Source of the DNA: Paenibacillus pasadenensis
GTDB lineage: Bacteria; Bacillota; Bacilli; Paenibacillales; Paenibacillaceae
Length of the DNA stretch: 64,000 bases
Assembly (NCBI RefSeq): GCF_023715725.1
Contig: NZ_JAMBOT010000003.1
Span: 372,001-436,000 of the forward strand
Reading direction: 5' to 3'
Made by a program: the position numbers and the translations under genes. The notes beneath the pieces are model-generated. The model ran no database searches, was not told where the DNA came from, and saw only the letters and a list, made by a program, of their open reading frames with translations. Within the stretch, counting starts at the first letter, position 1; the number at the start of each line of letters is the position of its first letter. Of the stretch, positions 30,594-39,446 are shown piece by piece.

Positions 30594-30863
30594 TTAACGA
30601 AGAGATAGCGTCCGATGCGGCTTGCTGTACACGCTAATGCCTTTCACGCCTAGCAGCACCGTGCCTCCCTTGTTAAAAAACACCTTTTTTCTTTGACCGT
30701 TGCTCAGCTTAACTACAGCGGAGGCGTTATTGCGGGTGGCGATAAATTGCAGAAACCTTGAGTATTCTCCAGGAGAAATCCAGCCGCTGTCGAAATCCCC
30801 CCACTCCACCTCAGTTGACCAAGTTTGAGCCTGCCTATGGCCCCGGCTTGAGCCTTTGCCCAT
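30594..30863 (-). CDS. small protein of unknown family, copy 2
   Basis: 89 residues. It has a basic N-terminus (MGKGSSRGHRQ) then the family core: TWSTEVEWGDFDSGW, VKLSNGQRKKVFFNKGG and GVKGISVYSKPH. This copy lacks the GPxG(F/Y) turn, having GEYSRF instead, which makes it the most divergent in the middle. GGGGTG lies seven bases before the ATG. Gaps of 20 bases upstream and 42 downstream place it inside the four-gene operon. Confidence 0.8.
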   Translation of the reverse strand: MGKGSSRGHRQAQTWSTEVEWGDFDSGWISPGEYSRFLQFIATRNNASAVVKLSNGQRKKVFFNKGGTVLLGVKGISVYSKPHRTLSLR

Positions 30864-30883
30864 TCCTATTCACCCCATCGATT

Positions 30884-31168
30884 CTAGCGTGACAATAAAC
30901 GAATGATCCGGTGCGGTTTGCCCAAAAGCACCATGTTGTTTGAGCCGATCAGTATTCTTCCGCCTTTTTTGAATACCATCCGGTAGTATTTTCCGCTCCG
31001 CGTCCATGTATAAACGTTGGCGCCGTCTTTGCCAGCCGTGCTTAGGACGTAACCCGGAGGACCAAACGAAACCACCCAGTTGTCGTCAAAATTTCCGCCG
31101 TCATAATTAAACGACCAAGAATCCGCCCTTAAAGCGCTAATTGTCCGGGCATTTTTTGTATTCCGCAT
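30884..31168 (-). CDS. small protein of unknown family, copy 3
   Basis: 94 residues. The core is SWSFNYDGGNFDDNW, GPPGYVLSTAGKDGANVYTW, MVFKKGGRILIG and LGKPHRIIRLL. The N-terminus is basic (MRNTKNAR). ATG 31168 lies six bases after AAGGATGG; a GTG two codons earlier is an alternative. Same operon as the three other copies. Confidence 0.8.
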   Translation of the reverse strand: MRNTKNARTISALRADSWSFNYDGGNFDDNWVVSFGPPGYVLSTAGKDGANVYTWTRSGKYYRMVFKKGGRILIGSNNMVLLGKPHRIIRLLSR

Positions 31169-31221
31169 CTTCACCCATCCTTTGTTCTTAATCCTACTTT
31201 TCGGGTTCCAGCGCCTTTGTG

Positions 31222-31491
31222 CTACAGAGCCGATACTTTGCCCGGGGTATCAAAAATAGCGACTCCGCCGGTGCCGAGCCAAATTCGTTTTCCTTTCTTG
31301 AACTGCAGCTTGTATTTTTGTCCGTTTATCAGCTCAATAAAAGCGACGGAACCGTTTTTCGCTGCTGTATAAATGATAAAACCCGCCGGCCCTGAGGCAA
31401 TAGACCAATTTCGGTCAAAATCCCCGTCTTTGACCGTATTCGACCAAGATTGGCCAATCGTAGAGCCGCCTTGAAGCTTTTTGAATAGCAT
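31222..31491 (-). CDS. small protein of unknown family, copy 4 (first in operon)
   Basis: 89 residues. The core is SWSNTVKDGDFDRNW, GPAGFIIYTAAKNGSVAFIE, LQFKKGKRIWLGTGGVAIF. It ends with DTPGK where the others have SKPH or GKPH. The ATG at 31491 has AAAGGATGG about eight bases upstream; an ATG at 31503 overlaps that site. First gene of the four-gene unit, with a weak sigma-K-like element about 35 bases upstream. Confidence 0.8.
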   Translation of the reverse strand: MLFKKLQGGSTIGQSWSNTVKDGDFDRNWSIASGPAGFIIYTAAKNGSVAFIELINGQKYKLQFKKGKRIWLGTGGVAIFDTPGKVSAL

Positions 31492-31525
31492 CGTTCTAAC
31501 CATCCTTTACACTGGTTTGTTCCTG

Positions 31526-31553
31526 CTCTATATATCTATGCTTCGCATGCGGT
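31526..31553 (-). promoter_or_regulatory. weak sigma-K-like element before the small-protein operon
   Basis: On the minus strand CCTACC is followed, 17 bases after its AC, by TATATAGAG. The spacing and the ACC match the five collagen-cluster promoters, and TATATAG equals the first seven bases of the gene E -10, but the final TA is AG. Confidence 0.35.
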
Positions 31554-31598
31554 AGGCGCACTAGTTGATAGTCTAGCAGCTAGCCTATTTTCACGAAT

Positions 31599-31624
31599 TA
31601 AAAAAGACACCCTCGTCGGGTGCC
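31599..31624 (-). terminator. terminator of the second sugar ABC operon
   Basis: Stem CACCC/GGGTG (31608-31612 and 31618-31622) with a run of T on the minus strand (A-run at 31599-31605), 15 bases after the phosphatase stop. Confidence 0.85.
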
Positions 31625-31639
31625 TCTATTAAATCCGTA

Positions 31640-32443
31640 TTATAGTGACAGCATAATCCGCTCGCGCCGCTTAAAGGTCGCGATCTCTTTTACGCCGATT
31701 TCCTTGAGAAAACCGGTAACGCCGCTCCAGTCATGCAGCAGCTGATCGGGCCCGTGAGCATCGGAGCCAAACGCAAACGGCACGCCGAGCCGGTGCAGCC
31801 GCTCGACAATGTCGGCGGACGGGAACCAGGAGCCGCATTTTTTGCGCAGCCCGGATGTGTTGATTTCAACGGCAACTCCGGCATCGGCGATCACCTGTGC
31901 GGTTTCGTCCCAAAGCGCATCAAGCGAGATTGAGCACGGGACGTTTAATCCCTTAACGGCGTCGATATGCCCGAGAATGTCGAACTTGCCGCAGCGCGCC
32001 GCCTCCTGAATCAGCCGGATATAGTCCACGTAGGTTCCGTCAATATCGACGTCCTCCTGCCGCCACCGCTCCGAGGCAAACACATGATAACCTCTGAAAT
32101 AATGCACCGAGCCGATAATATAATCCAGAGGATACTGCGCATAGATAGCCGCATACTGCTCCATAAGGCCCGGCAAATAATCCGATTCCACCCCGAGGCG
32201 CACGTCAATCCGGTCTTTGTACTTCTCCCTTAACCCAATCATCTCTTGCACATAGTTCGGAAAATCCGACTTGGCCATCGTCATGCCAGGGCTTGGATGG
32301 TCGTTCTCATCACAGAAGAACGGACTATGGTCGGACAAGCCGATCTGGCTCATGCCGAGCTCGATTGCCGCCTTGATCATATCCTCCATGGACCCTTGCG
32401 CATGTCCGCATCTGTCGTGATGCGTGTGATAATCCACGAACAT
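31640..32443 (-). CDS. PHP-family phosphatase, histidinol-phosphatase-like (HisJ type)
   Basis: 267 residues of the polymerase-and-histidinol-phosphatase fold. The metal ligands are visible in order: DYHTHHDRCGH at the N-terminus, IGLSDHSPF, GVESDY, GSVHYF, LGHIDAVK and FGSDAHGP near the end. It hydrolyses a phosphomonoester; L-histidinol phosphate is the family's best-known substrate. Here it is the last gene of a sugar-import operon (20 bases after the permease) and no his gene is nearby, so the real substrate may be a sugar phosphate. That is inference. Confidence 0.87.
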   Translation of the reverse strand: MFVDYHTHHDRCGHAQGSMEDMIKAAIELGMSQIGLSDHSPFFCDENDHPSPGMTMAKSDFPNYVQEMIGLREKYKDRIDVRLGVESDYLPGLMEQYAAIYAQYPLDYIIGSVHYFRGYHVFASERWRQEDVDIDGTYVDYIRLIQEAARCGKFDILGHIDAVKGLNVPCSISLDALWDETAQVIADAGVAVEINTSGLRKKCGSWFPSADIVERLHRLGVPFAFGSDAHGPDQLLHDWSGVTGFLKEIGVKEIATFKRRERIMLSL

Positions 32444-32463
32444 GTCCTGCTCTCCTTTCGGGA

Positions 32464-33339
32464 CTAGCCTTTGATGGCTCCAATCATAACACCTTTAACA
32501 AAATATTTTTGCAAAAACGGATAAACAAACAGAATAGGAAGGGTAGCTACGATGATTATTGCATACTTGATTTGCATGATGGCAAGGCTCTTCTCCTCGC
32601 TGGGCATAACCGAATCGGCAAGGCCGGTATTTTCAACGAGCACTTTTACCAGATAGAGCTGCAGCGGCTGCAAATCCTTGTTCGGCAAGTAAATGAGGGC
32701 GCTGAAGTAGCTGTTCCAGTGTCCCACCGCATAAAAGAGCACCAGCACCGCAATAATCGGCTTTGACAGCGGCAGAATAACCGTCCAAAAGATGCGAATG
32801 TCGTTCGCTCCGTCCAGCTTCGCCGACTCGATCAGACTTTCCGGAATCGTGCTGAAGTAGGTACGCGCAATGATGACATACCAGACGCCAATCGCGCCGA
32901 GAATAATGAGCGCCCATCTCGTATTGTACAGTCCAAGGTTATTGACCAAAATGAATGTCGGGATAAGACCGCCGCTGAACAGCATCGTGAATACAACAAG
33001 AAAGGTGATCGGTCCCCGCAAAAAAAAGCTCCGGCGCGACAGCGGATAAGCCAGCGTAATGGTCATCAGCACGTTAAAGGCGGTGCCGGCGACGGTATAC
33101 CATAGAGTATTGAAATACGCCGTCCATATATCGGGATTCTCAAATACCAGATTGTAGGCATTCAAGGAAAAACCCTTCGGCAGCAGCCATACCTCTTGCG
33201 CAGCAGCAGCAAGCGGATCACTGATGGACATGCTAAACACATACAGAAGCGGATACAGACAGATGACGATGACAAAAAGCATGATGGCGGTAATAACGGC
33301 ATCCGCCAGCCTGCCGGCAGGCGTAGTGGAATGAGTCAT
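32464..33339 (-). CDS. sugar ABC transporter permease (LplC/YtcP type)
   Basis: 291 residues and about six transmembrane helices. The EAA loop reads LIESAKLDGANDIRIFWTVILP, and it ends GVMIGAIKG like the first importer's equivalent permease. It follows its partner by 19 bases. It would form the membrane channel with the gene upstream and depend on a shared ATPase. Confidence 0.93.
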   Translation of the reverse strand: MTHSTTPAGRLADAVITAIMLFVIVICLYPLLYVFSMSISDPLAAAAQEVWLLPKGFSLNAYNLVFENPDIWTAYFNTLWYTVAGTAFNVLMTITLAYPLSRRSFFLRGPITFLVVFTMLFSGGLIPTFILVNNLGLYNTRWALIILGAIGVWYVIIARTYFSTIPESLIESAKLDGANDIRIFWTVILPLSKPIIAVLVLFYAVGHWNSYFSALIYLPNKDLQPLQLYLVKVLVENTGLADSVMPSEEKSLAIMQIKYAIIIVATLPILFVYPFLQKYFVKGVMIGAIKG

Positions 33340-33358
33340 GACCCGGCTGGCCTCCCTT

Positions 33359-34330
33359 CTACCATAATGAGGTCTGGGTCAGCCTGCGGCTTAACCAGTT
33401 AAACGTCACAATAAGCGCAAAATTAATCGTCGCGTTCATCAGATCAACTGCGGCGGCAAAGCTGAACTCCCCTCCCACAAGGCCAATCCGGTACACGTAT
33501 GAGGAGATGACGTCCGACACTTCATACGTTGAAGGATTGTAGAGCAGGATGATTTTTTCAAAACCGACGCTCATCATGCGCCCCAGCTGGAGCAGCAGCA
33601 AAATGATGATGGTTGGCGCAATTCCCGGCAGCGTCACATGCAGCAGCTGTCTGAAACGGGAAGCTCCGTCGATGCGCGCCGCCTCGTACAGCTGCGGATC
33701 GATGGCCGCCAGCGCGGCCAAATAAAGAATGGAGCTGTAGCCGAAGCTGGCCCACACGTCGGTGCTGATATAAATGGTGCGGAACCAGTCCACCTCGCTC
33801 AAAAAATTGATCCGCGCCAGGCCGAGTTTATCCAGCATAACGTTTACGATACCGTCGTTTGGGGACAGAAACGTAATCGTCATGCCGGCGATGACCACGA
33901 CGGAAATGAAATGCGGCATGTAACTGACCGTTTGCACGACCCGCTTAAACACGTTGCGGCGGATTTCGTTAAGCAGCAGCGCAAATATAATTGGAGCTGG
34001 GAATCCCCACAAGAGACCGTATAAATTGAGCAAAAGCACGTTTTTAATGAGGCGGAAGGAATAGATGGAATCAAAAAATTCCCGAATCCATTTCAGCCCT
34101 ACCCAAGGGCTGTTCCAAATTCCCTGCGACGGCGAAAAATCTTTAAACGCCATTAGAATTCCGTACATCGGAACGTAATGGAACACGATAAAATAAATGA
34201 CCGACGGCAATACCAGCAATACGAGGAATTTGTCTCGGCTCGTGTTTTTTCTGAGCCGCTCAAGCGCGCTTTCACGCTTTGGCAGAGGGACTCCGGCACG
34301 AGACTCTGAGGGAGCAATAGAGGTTTGCAT
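33359..34330 (-). CDS. sugar ABC transporter permease (LplB type)
   Basis: 323 residues. After a basic cytoplasmic N-terminus come about six transmembrane helices. The family signature MYGILMAFKDFSPSQGI and the EAA loop LYEAARIDGASRFRQLLHVTLP are both present. An AAAGGAAA-type ribosome site precedes the ATG. It sits between the binding protein (74 bases upstream) and the second permease. Confidence 0.93.
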   Translation of the reverse strand: MQTSIAPSESRAGVPLPKRESALERLRKNTSRDKFLVLLVLPSVIYFIVFHYVPMYGILMAFKDFSPSQGIWNSPWVGLKWIREFFDSIYSFRLIKNVLLLNLYGLLWGFPAPIIFALLLNEIRRNVFKRVVQTVSYMPHFISVVVIAGMTITFLSPNDGIVNVMLDKLGLARINFLSEVDWFRTIYISTDVWASFGYSSILYLAALAAIDPQLYEAARIDGASRFRQLLHVTLPGIAPTIIILLLLQLGRMMSVGFEKIILLYNPSTYEVSDVISSYVYRIGLVGGEFSFAAAVDLMNATINFALIVTFNWLSRRLTQTSLW

Positions 34331-34404
34331 GCTGCGGTTTCCTTTCTGGAATTCGTCATGAAGGAACAGACGCGCAGACCTGCCGCCTGCGCGCTGCCGC
34401 CGGT

Positions 34405-36078
34405 TTACTTCTGATTTTGGCTCATCAGCCGGTCATATTGGCTTTGACGGATGGCAACAACCTCGTCGATTCCGATCGCTTGGATCTGCTTTGTAAATTG
34501 ATCCCACTTGTCGATCGGCTCCTGGCCGAGAATGAACTTGGCAACCATCTCGTCTTTATAGGTTGTAATATCCGTCAGCTTGCGGTTGATTTTCGTAAAC
34601 TCGTCCTCGGTCGGCATCGCAAACTCCGCCGTCGGCACGAGGTACGGCTGCACCAGCTTCGCTCTTTCGGCCAAAATTTCATCCGTCTGTTTCAGCTTGG
34701 CGATATAATCGAGCTTGCTCGCCTGACTGAACAGCTGCCAGCCGCCTACGGAACGGATAACCTCCACCGCGCCAAGACCGTCCGGATTTTGGGTGACAAA
34801 GTCCGTCATCACCGGCTGCCCATCCTTCATCTCGTAGGTTTTTCCTTCTACGCCGAGCGTCATCCGCTTCATATTTTCCTCATTGTAGATGACGTAATCG
34901 AGCCAGCGGAACGCAGCTTCCGCGTTGGGGGACTTTTTGTTGATGACCGCGTAGCCGTTTACAACACCGGTTTTTTCGATATGCCCCTTATACCCGTTCG
35001 GACCTCCCGGCGGCGTCGTCATCACCCACTGCGCCTTCGGCTGTCCCGCCTCGCGCAGCTTGTTGGTCCATAACGTATTGGATTCCTGCCATGCCAGCGT
35101 GGCTCCGGACAGGCTGCGGATAATTTTAGACGTCATCTGGTCCTTCTTGTTCACCGCGAATTCCATATCCAGCAAGCCTTCTTTGACGAGCTTATTCAGG
35201 AATACGACCATTTCCTTCGCCTTTGGATCGAGCCATTCGTACTGAATCTTCCCGTTGGCATCGGGGTAAAAGCCATCGCTTGTACGCAGATGAAGTCCCC
35301 AGGCGTTACCCCAGTTGTACAGCTGGGTAACTCCGTTGTAGTTGGTCATCGGAATCTCGTCCTGTTTGCCGTTTCCGTTGGGATCCTTCTCTTTAAACGC
35401 TTTCAAAACGCTGTACCAATCGTCCACCGTTACCGGCTCCGCCAGTCCGAGCTGATCCAGCCAGTCTTTGCGGATGAGCCAGCCATAGGGTCCGGCTGCG
35501 ACCTCGTCGTCCCTCGTGCCGGACAGGTGGAACGTGTTTCCTTCAGGCGTTTTCATCAGCGCAGGCAGCAGCGGTTTGGCCTCGAACACTTTGACCGCGT
35601 TCTCGCCGTATTTGGCTATGAGATCGTCCAGCTGCAGCAGCAGGCCGTCCTTGGAATATTTGTATAAATCAAAGGTAGACAAAATAACGTCGGGAAGATT
35701 GGTGCCGGAGGCAAGTCGAGTCTGCATCGCCGTCTGGAACTGGCTGCCGGGCACAACATCCCATTTAATTTTGACGCCGGTCGCCTTCTCGATCTCCTGC
35801 CACACAGGAAGATTTTGAGCGAGACTCGCTGCTGCATAAGGATTATCCGGAGCCGCCACGGTCAGCGTCACCGAACCGTCCGTCACAATCGGCATCGGGT
35901 TTTTCGGCTCCGACGCTGTTCCCGGCGCTGCGGAAGCGCTTGGCTGCGGGGACGCATCGGTTCCTTTGTTTCCAGTTGAACCGGAATCGCCTGAGCCGGC
36001 CTGACATCCCGCAGCGGCGAGCATTGCCGCCATTAATGCGCTTACAAGTTTGGCTTTCTGAATCGTTTTCTTTTTCAT
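34405..36078 (-). CDS. extracellular sugar-binding lipoprotein of the second ABC importer
   Basis: 557 residues with a lysine-rich start and an LAAAGC lipobox (Cys about 26), then a Ser/Gly/Pro linker and a large periplasmic-type binding domain. The DPNGNGKQDEIPMTNY loop corresponds to the calcium-like loop in the first importer's protein. I take the ATG at 36078, nine bases after GGGGAG; the ATG at 36087 abuts that site. Encoded between its membrane AraC regulator and the two permeases. Confidence 0.92.
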   Translation of the reverse strand: MKKKTIQKAKLVSALMAAMLAAAGCQAGSGDSGSTGNKGTDASPQPSASAAPGTASEPKNPMPIVTDGSVTLTVAAPDNPYAAASLAQNLPVWQEIEKATGVKIKWDVVPGSQFQTAMQTRLASGTNLPDVILSTFDLYKYSKDGLLLQLDDLIAKYGENAVKVFEAKPLLPALMKTPEGNTFHLSGTRDDEVAAGPYGWLIRKDWLDQLGLAEPVTVDDWYSVLKAFKEKDPNGNGKQDEIPMTNYNGVTQLYNWGNAWGLHLRTSDGFYPDANGKIQYEWLDPKAKEMVVFLNKLVKEGLLDMEFAVNKKDQMTSKIIRSLSGATLAWQESNTLWTNKLREAGQPKAQWVMTTPPGGPNGYKGHIEKTGVVNGYAVINKKSPNAEAAFRWLDYVIYNEENMKRMTLGVEGKTYEMKDGQPVMTDFVTQNPDGLGAVEVIRSVGGWQLFSQASKLDYIAKLKQTDEILAERAKLVQPYLVPTAEFAMPTEDEFTKINRKLTDITTYKDEMVAKFILGQEPIDKWDQFTKQIQAIGIDEVVAIRQSQYDRLMSQNQK

Positions 36079-36201
36079 CGCGCCCATCTCCCCTTTGATT
36101 TCGACTCGAATCGAGTGATGGCCTCATTGTAGGGGAGCAAGAACGGCAGTGTATACGAACAATCCATGCTCCCGCCATACAGAAATTGCCCTGTTTACAG
36201 G

Positions 36202-38463
36202 TTAAGACGGCTTGTATTGGCTAGGGGTAATGCCCATATATTTTTTGAACAGGCGGCGGAACGTAATATCGTTGTCAAAGCCGACCTGCTGTGCGACCTG
36301 AAGAATCGTGGCGCTGCCGTCCAATAACGGCTTGGAAGCCTCGATTCTGCGGCGGTTCACATAATTGATAAAGGTAGTGCCGGTAACACCTTTGAAGGAG
36401 CGGCTCAGGTAAGAAGGAGAGATGCGGAACGCTTCGGCAACGGAGGTCAAGGACAAATTTTGATCGCTGTAGCTGTCGTTCAAATAGGTCTTTACGTCGC
36501 GAATCAGCTGGCCTGAACCGGATTCGTCGTCCTTGGCAAGAAGCTGAACGGCCTCCTCGTACAACCGTCCGATGGCCCGGATCATCTCCTCCATCGTATC
36601 CAGCTGCATCATGTCCTTTAGCCGGAAGGACGGCGACGGGCCGATGTTCGCCTGCTCCAGCGCCTTCAGCGCAGCGGCCGCGATGCTGTAGCCCAAGTAG
36701 CGCATTGCTTCCGGCGTCAGCCGGTGGCGGCTCACGTAATGCTGCATAACGGCAGCGGCCATTTGCCGGGCGGCGCTGCCGTCTCCGGCGGCAAGCGCCT
36801 GAATGAGCTGCGTCTCCTCTGCCAGATAGCCGTTCCATTGGCCTTCCTCGTTGTATTCATCCGCATCAATTACGCTGCCGTCGCCTTTCAGAAAGCGGAA
36901 TTCCAAGGCGCGCAGCGCCGACTCGTAGGAACGGTTCAGCTCGGCAAGCTGGCGGCAGACGGCTCCGGCCCCGATGCAGCGGAAAGCGACCGAAGCGGCG
37001 CGAAGCTCCTCGGCAACGGCCGCAAGCGCCGGCTCGCGATCCCCCTCCCGCTCCATGTTCAGCAAGAGCGTTTTGTTCGTTTCGTCTATTTCAACCCAGT
37101 AAAATGTCACGCCAAGCTCCTCCAGACGAGTGCGGACGGATCCGTAAAAGGCTTCAGGCATTTGCTGCTCCTCGCTCAGCAGTAAAGCGGCGCAGGCAAA
37201 CAGATCGTTCGGAAACGAAAGATCCAGCAGCTCCATCGCCTGCAGAAGTCCGTCATCGCCGGTTGAGCTTTGAGTAATGAGCCGGGTCAGGCAGGTGTTG
37301 CGGGCCAGCGGCCGGTAAAGAGCGATCTCATACTCGCTGCGATTGGCATCGGTGAGCATATCGTAAATCGTGTGCTCCAGAAAATGAAACTCGTTGCCGG
37401 GCGAAGCCTCCCGCATCAGCTTGCTGCGCACCAGCTCAATCAGCTTGGCTAGCGGCCGGTAATTGCGCCGGGCAAGCAAATAAGAGAGGCCGATTCCAAG
37501 AGCGAGATAAAATAGAGACAGCCCGATAGCCGCATTGCGGATGAGCGTAAGCTTTGCAAGCACCGTCCCGCTTGGAACCGCAATGGTATAGGACCACCCG
37601 TGGCTATCGGGCAAGGAATGATAGACGGAATACGACGAGCCGTCCGACAGCGCCACGCTGCCCAGGCTGCCGGATACGGCTGGCGCAGCCTTAGCTGCCA
37701 GCCGGGTCTGTACGTAGGAGCCGATTTCGGCGGTTCCATTCACGCTGGCAATCGGTTTGCCCTGCGCATCCGCCATGTACACGGCGCTCTGCTCCGCCAG
37801 CGCCGAGCTGGAAAGCATCTGCCGCAGCGATTCCTCACGGATAAGCAGCATCAGCGTAGCTTGAAAGCCGGAGCCGCCCGGCGGCAGCGACTGAATGTAG
37901 GTAATGACACGGCGCGATTGACTGGAAATGCCCACCTCTTCGGGGAGCAGAATGCGGCGGTTGTTCGGTTCCGAAAGGATAACTTGCCACTGGTCGGGGG
38001 TGATATCCCGGTAGCGAAGCAAATCGAGGAAAAAACGTTCCGTGTTGTCTTTTCCAAGCGTCGAAAGCACGGTATCCTTGCCGTTGAAATGGAGCACAAT
38101 CTCGTCGAGCAAAGGATAGGTAGACTTATAAATGTTCAGCTCATTCATCGTATTCAGCAAATCGCCGATATCAACACGCTCATAGCTGAAGCTGTTTCCT
38201 TCCATATTCATAAACTTGGCGATGCGAGGCATATAGGAAAGCTGAACCGCAAACGTATCCAGCGCATTGAAGCTGCGTTCCACTTCACGCCGGGTATCCT
38301 CCAGCAGGCCGAGGTACGTGTTGTCGGTCTGCTCCTTTATCGTACTGGCCGCCCAATAGTAGGTGGACAAGCCAAATATGGCAAACGGAATCGTGAAGAT
38401 GAGCACATACGTGAGCATCGTTTTCACAAAAAAGGAGTTTCTCTGTTTTAAGCTGACCTTCAA
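36202..38463 (-). CDS. membrane-anchored AraC-family regulator
   Basis: 753 residues. A helix near 12-35 and another near 297-320 bracket an extracellular Cache-like sensor. A cytoplasmic middle region resembles the linker found in YesS-type regulators, and the C-terminal 100 residues are an AraC double HTH (LTSVAEAFRISPSYLSRSF; ILQVAQQVGFDNDITFRRLF). There is no receiver or kinase domain, so it couples outside sugar sensing straight to DNA binding. The start is TTG at 38463, seven bases after GGGAGG. It heads the sugar-import operon with a 123-base gap before the binding-protein gene. Confidence 0.9.
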   Translation of the reverse strand: MKVSLKQRNSFFVKTMLTYVLIFTIPFAIFGLSTYYWAASTIKEQTDNTYLGLLEDTRREVERSFNALDTFAVQLSYMPRIAKFMNMEGNSFSYERVDIGDLLNTMNELNIYKSTYPLLDEIVLHFNGKDTVLSTLGKDNTERFFLDLLRYRDITPDQWQVILSEPNNRRILLPEEVGISSQSRRVITYIQSLPPGGSGFQATLMLLIREESLRQMLSSSALAEQSAVYMADAQGKPIASVNGTAEIGSYVQTRLAAKAAPAVSGSLGSVALSDGSSYSVYHSLPDSHGWSYTIAVPSGTVLAKLTLIRNAAIGLSLFYLALGIGLSYLLARRNYRPLAKLIELVRSKLMREASPGNEFHFLEHTIYDMLTDANRSEYEIALYRPLARNTCLTRLITQSSTGDDGLLQAMELLDLSFPNDLFACAALLLSEEQQMPEAFYGSVRTRLEELGVTFYWVEIDETNKTLLLNMEREGDREPALAAVAEELRAASVAFRCIGAGAVCRQLAELNRSYESALRALEFRFLKGDGSVIDADEYNEEGQWNGYLAEETQLIQALAAGDGSAARQMAAAVMQHYVSRHRLTPEAMRYLGYSIAAAALKALEQANIGPSPSFRLKDMMQLDTMEEMIRAIGRLYEEAVQLLAKDDESGSGQLIRDVKTYLNDSYSDQNLSLTSVAEAFRISPSYLSRSFKGVTGTTFINYVNRRRIEASKPLLDGSATILQVAQQVGFDNDITFRRLFKKYMGITPSQYKPS

Positions 38464-38551
38464 GCGGAGTCCTCCCGTCGGAGCGAATGGTGTTTTATGT
38501 CATTCGTGTCGAACCGTGAGGAATCCTTTATTGAAGTGAAGGATCGGACCG

Positions 38552-38580
38552 TTTACACACCCATTATTTGTTAGTATGAT
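38552..38580 (+). promoter_or_regulatory. sigma-A promoter of thyX
   Basis: TTTACA (38552-38557), 17 bases, TATGAT (38575-38580), 36 bases before the ATG. Confidence 0.75.
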
Positions 38581-38616
38581 CGTTGGGATGCTGGAAACGA
38601 GTCAGGAGGATGCCAA

Positions 38617-39312
38617 ATGAAATTGGATGTGCTCGATAAAGGATATGTGCGGCTGGTTGACCATATGGGGAGCGACCTGTCCGTTGTAAACAGCGCGCGG
38701 GTATCCTACGCCAAGGAGTCAAAAGAGCTCACGCCAAGTGACCGGAAGCTGATTCAGTTTTTGGCGAGAGAAGACCATATGTCTCCTTTCCGCCATGCGA
38801 TGATGCAGTTTGAGTTCTATGCGCCGCTAATGGTGGCGAGGCAGCACTGGAAATATGTCGTCGGCAGCGATCATACGATGGATGCCTGGAACGAAGCCTC
38901 GCGCCGGTACATAACGATTGATGTCGAGAACTACGTTCCGAATCCCGTCGACTGGCGGAGCAAGCCTGAAAACTCCAAGCAAGGAAGCGGAGATCCGGTA
39001 GAAGAAGCAATCGGCCGGGAAGCTACGGAAAGGCTACTGCGCCAAATTGAGCACGGGTTGAAGGATTACGAATGGGCGCTGGACAACAATATCGCGCCTG
39101 AACAAGCGCGGCTGCTTATTCCGTCCGCTTACGGCATGTACACGGCCTATTACTGGACGACCTCCCTTCAATCGGTTTGCCATTTTCTCCAGCAGCGGCT
39201 TGCTCATGATTCGCAATACGAGATTCAGGAGTATGCGAGAGCTGTGTACGAGCTGGCTAAACCTCTTTTTCCCGTTTCGATGGAACAGCTGCTGGAGGAA
39301 GCCAGTGAATAA
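38617..39312 (+). CDS. thyX: flavin-dependent thymidylate synthase
   Basis: 231 residues. It converts dUMP to dTMP using FAD and methylenetetrahydrofolate. HMSPFRHAMMQFEF and WNEASRRY match the ThyX fold, and LLIPSAYGMYTAYYWTTSLQSVCHFLQQRL is the C-terminal nucleotide-binding part. The classical RHRxxSxNExS signature is altered: RQHW is followed by a longer insert before NEASRRY. GGAGG precedes the ATG, and a promoter and terminator make it a monocistronic gene. Confidence 0.9.
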   Translation: MKLDVLDKGYVRLVDHMGSDLSVVNSARVSYAKESKELTPSDRKLIQFLAREDHMSPFRHAMMQFEFYAPLMVARQHWKYVVGSDHTMDAWNEASRRYITIDVENYVPNPVDWRSKPENSKQGSGDPVEEAIGREATERLLRQIEHGLKDYEWALDNNIAPEQARLLIPSAYGMYTAYYWTTSLQSVCHFLQQRLAHDSQYEIQEYARAVYELAKPLFPVSMEQLLEEASE

Positions 39313-39329
39313 ACCTTTTATCATTCATT

Positions 39330-39369
39330 CAACAAAGGCCATCCTCATCGGATGGCCTTTGTTGTGTTC
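39330..39369 (+). terminator. terminator of thyX
   Basis: Perfect 15-bp arms (39330-39344 and 39350-39364) around TCATC. The tail is only moderately T-rich. On the minus strand it may also end the kinase transcript. Confidence 0.78.
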
Positions 39370-39446
39370 TATTTTTGAAGAGTTAAACCGCTCCTCAACT
39401 ATGTAACGCATTTCACCGCAATCGTTAATGAGACTTGCCTAACTGT

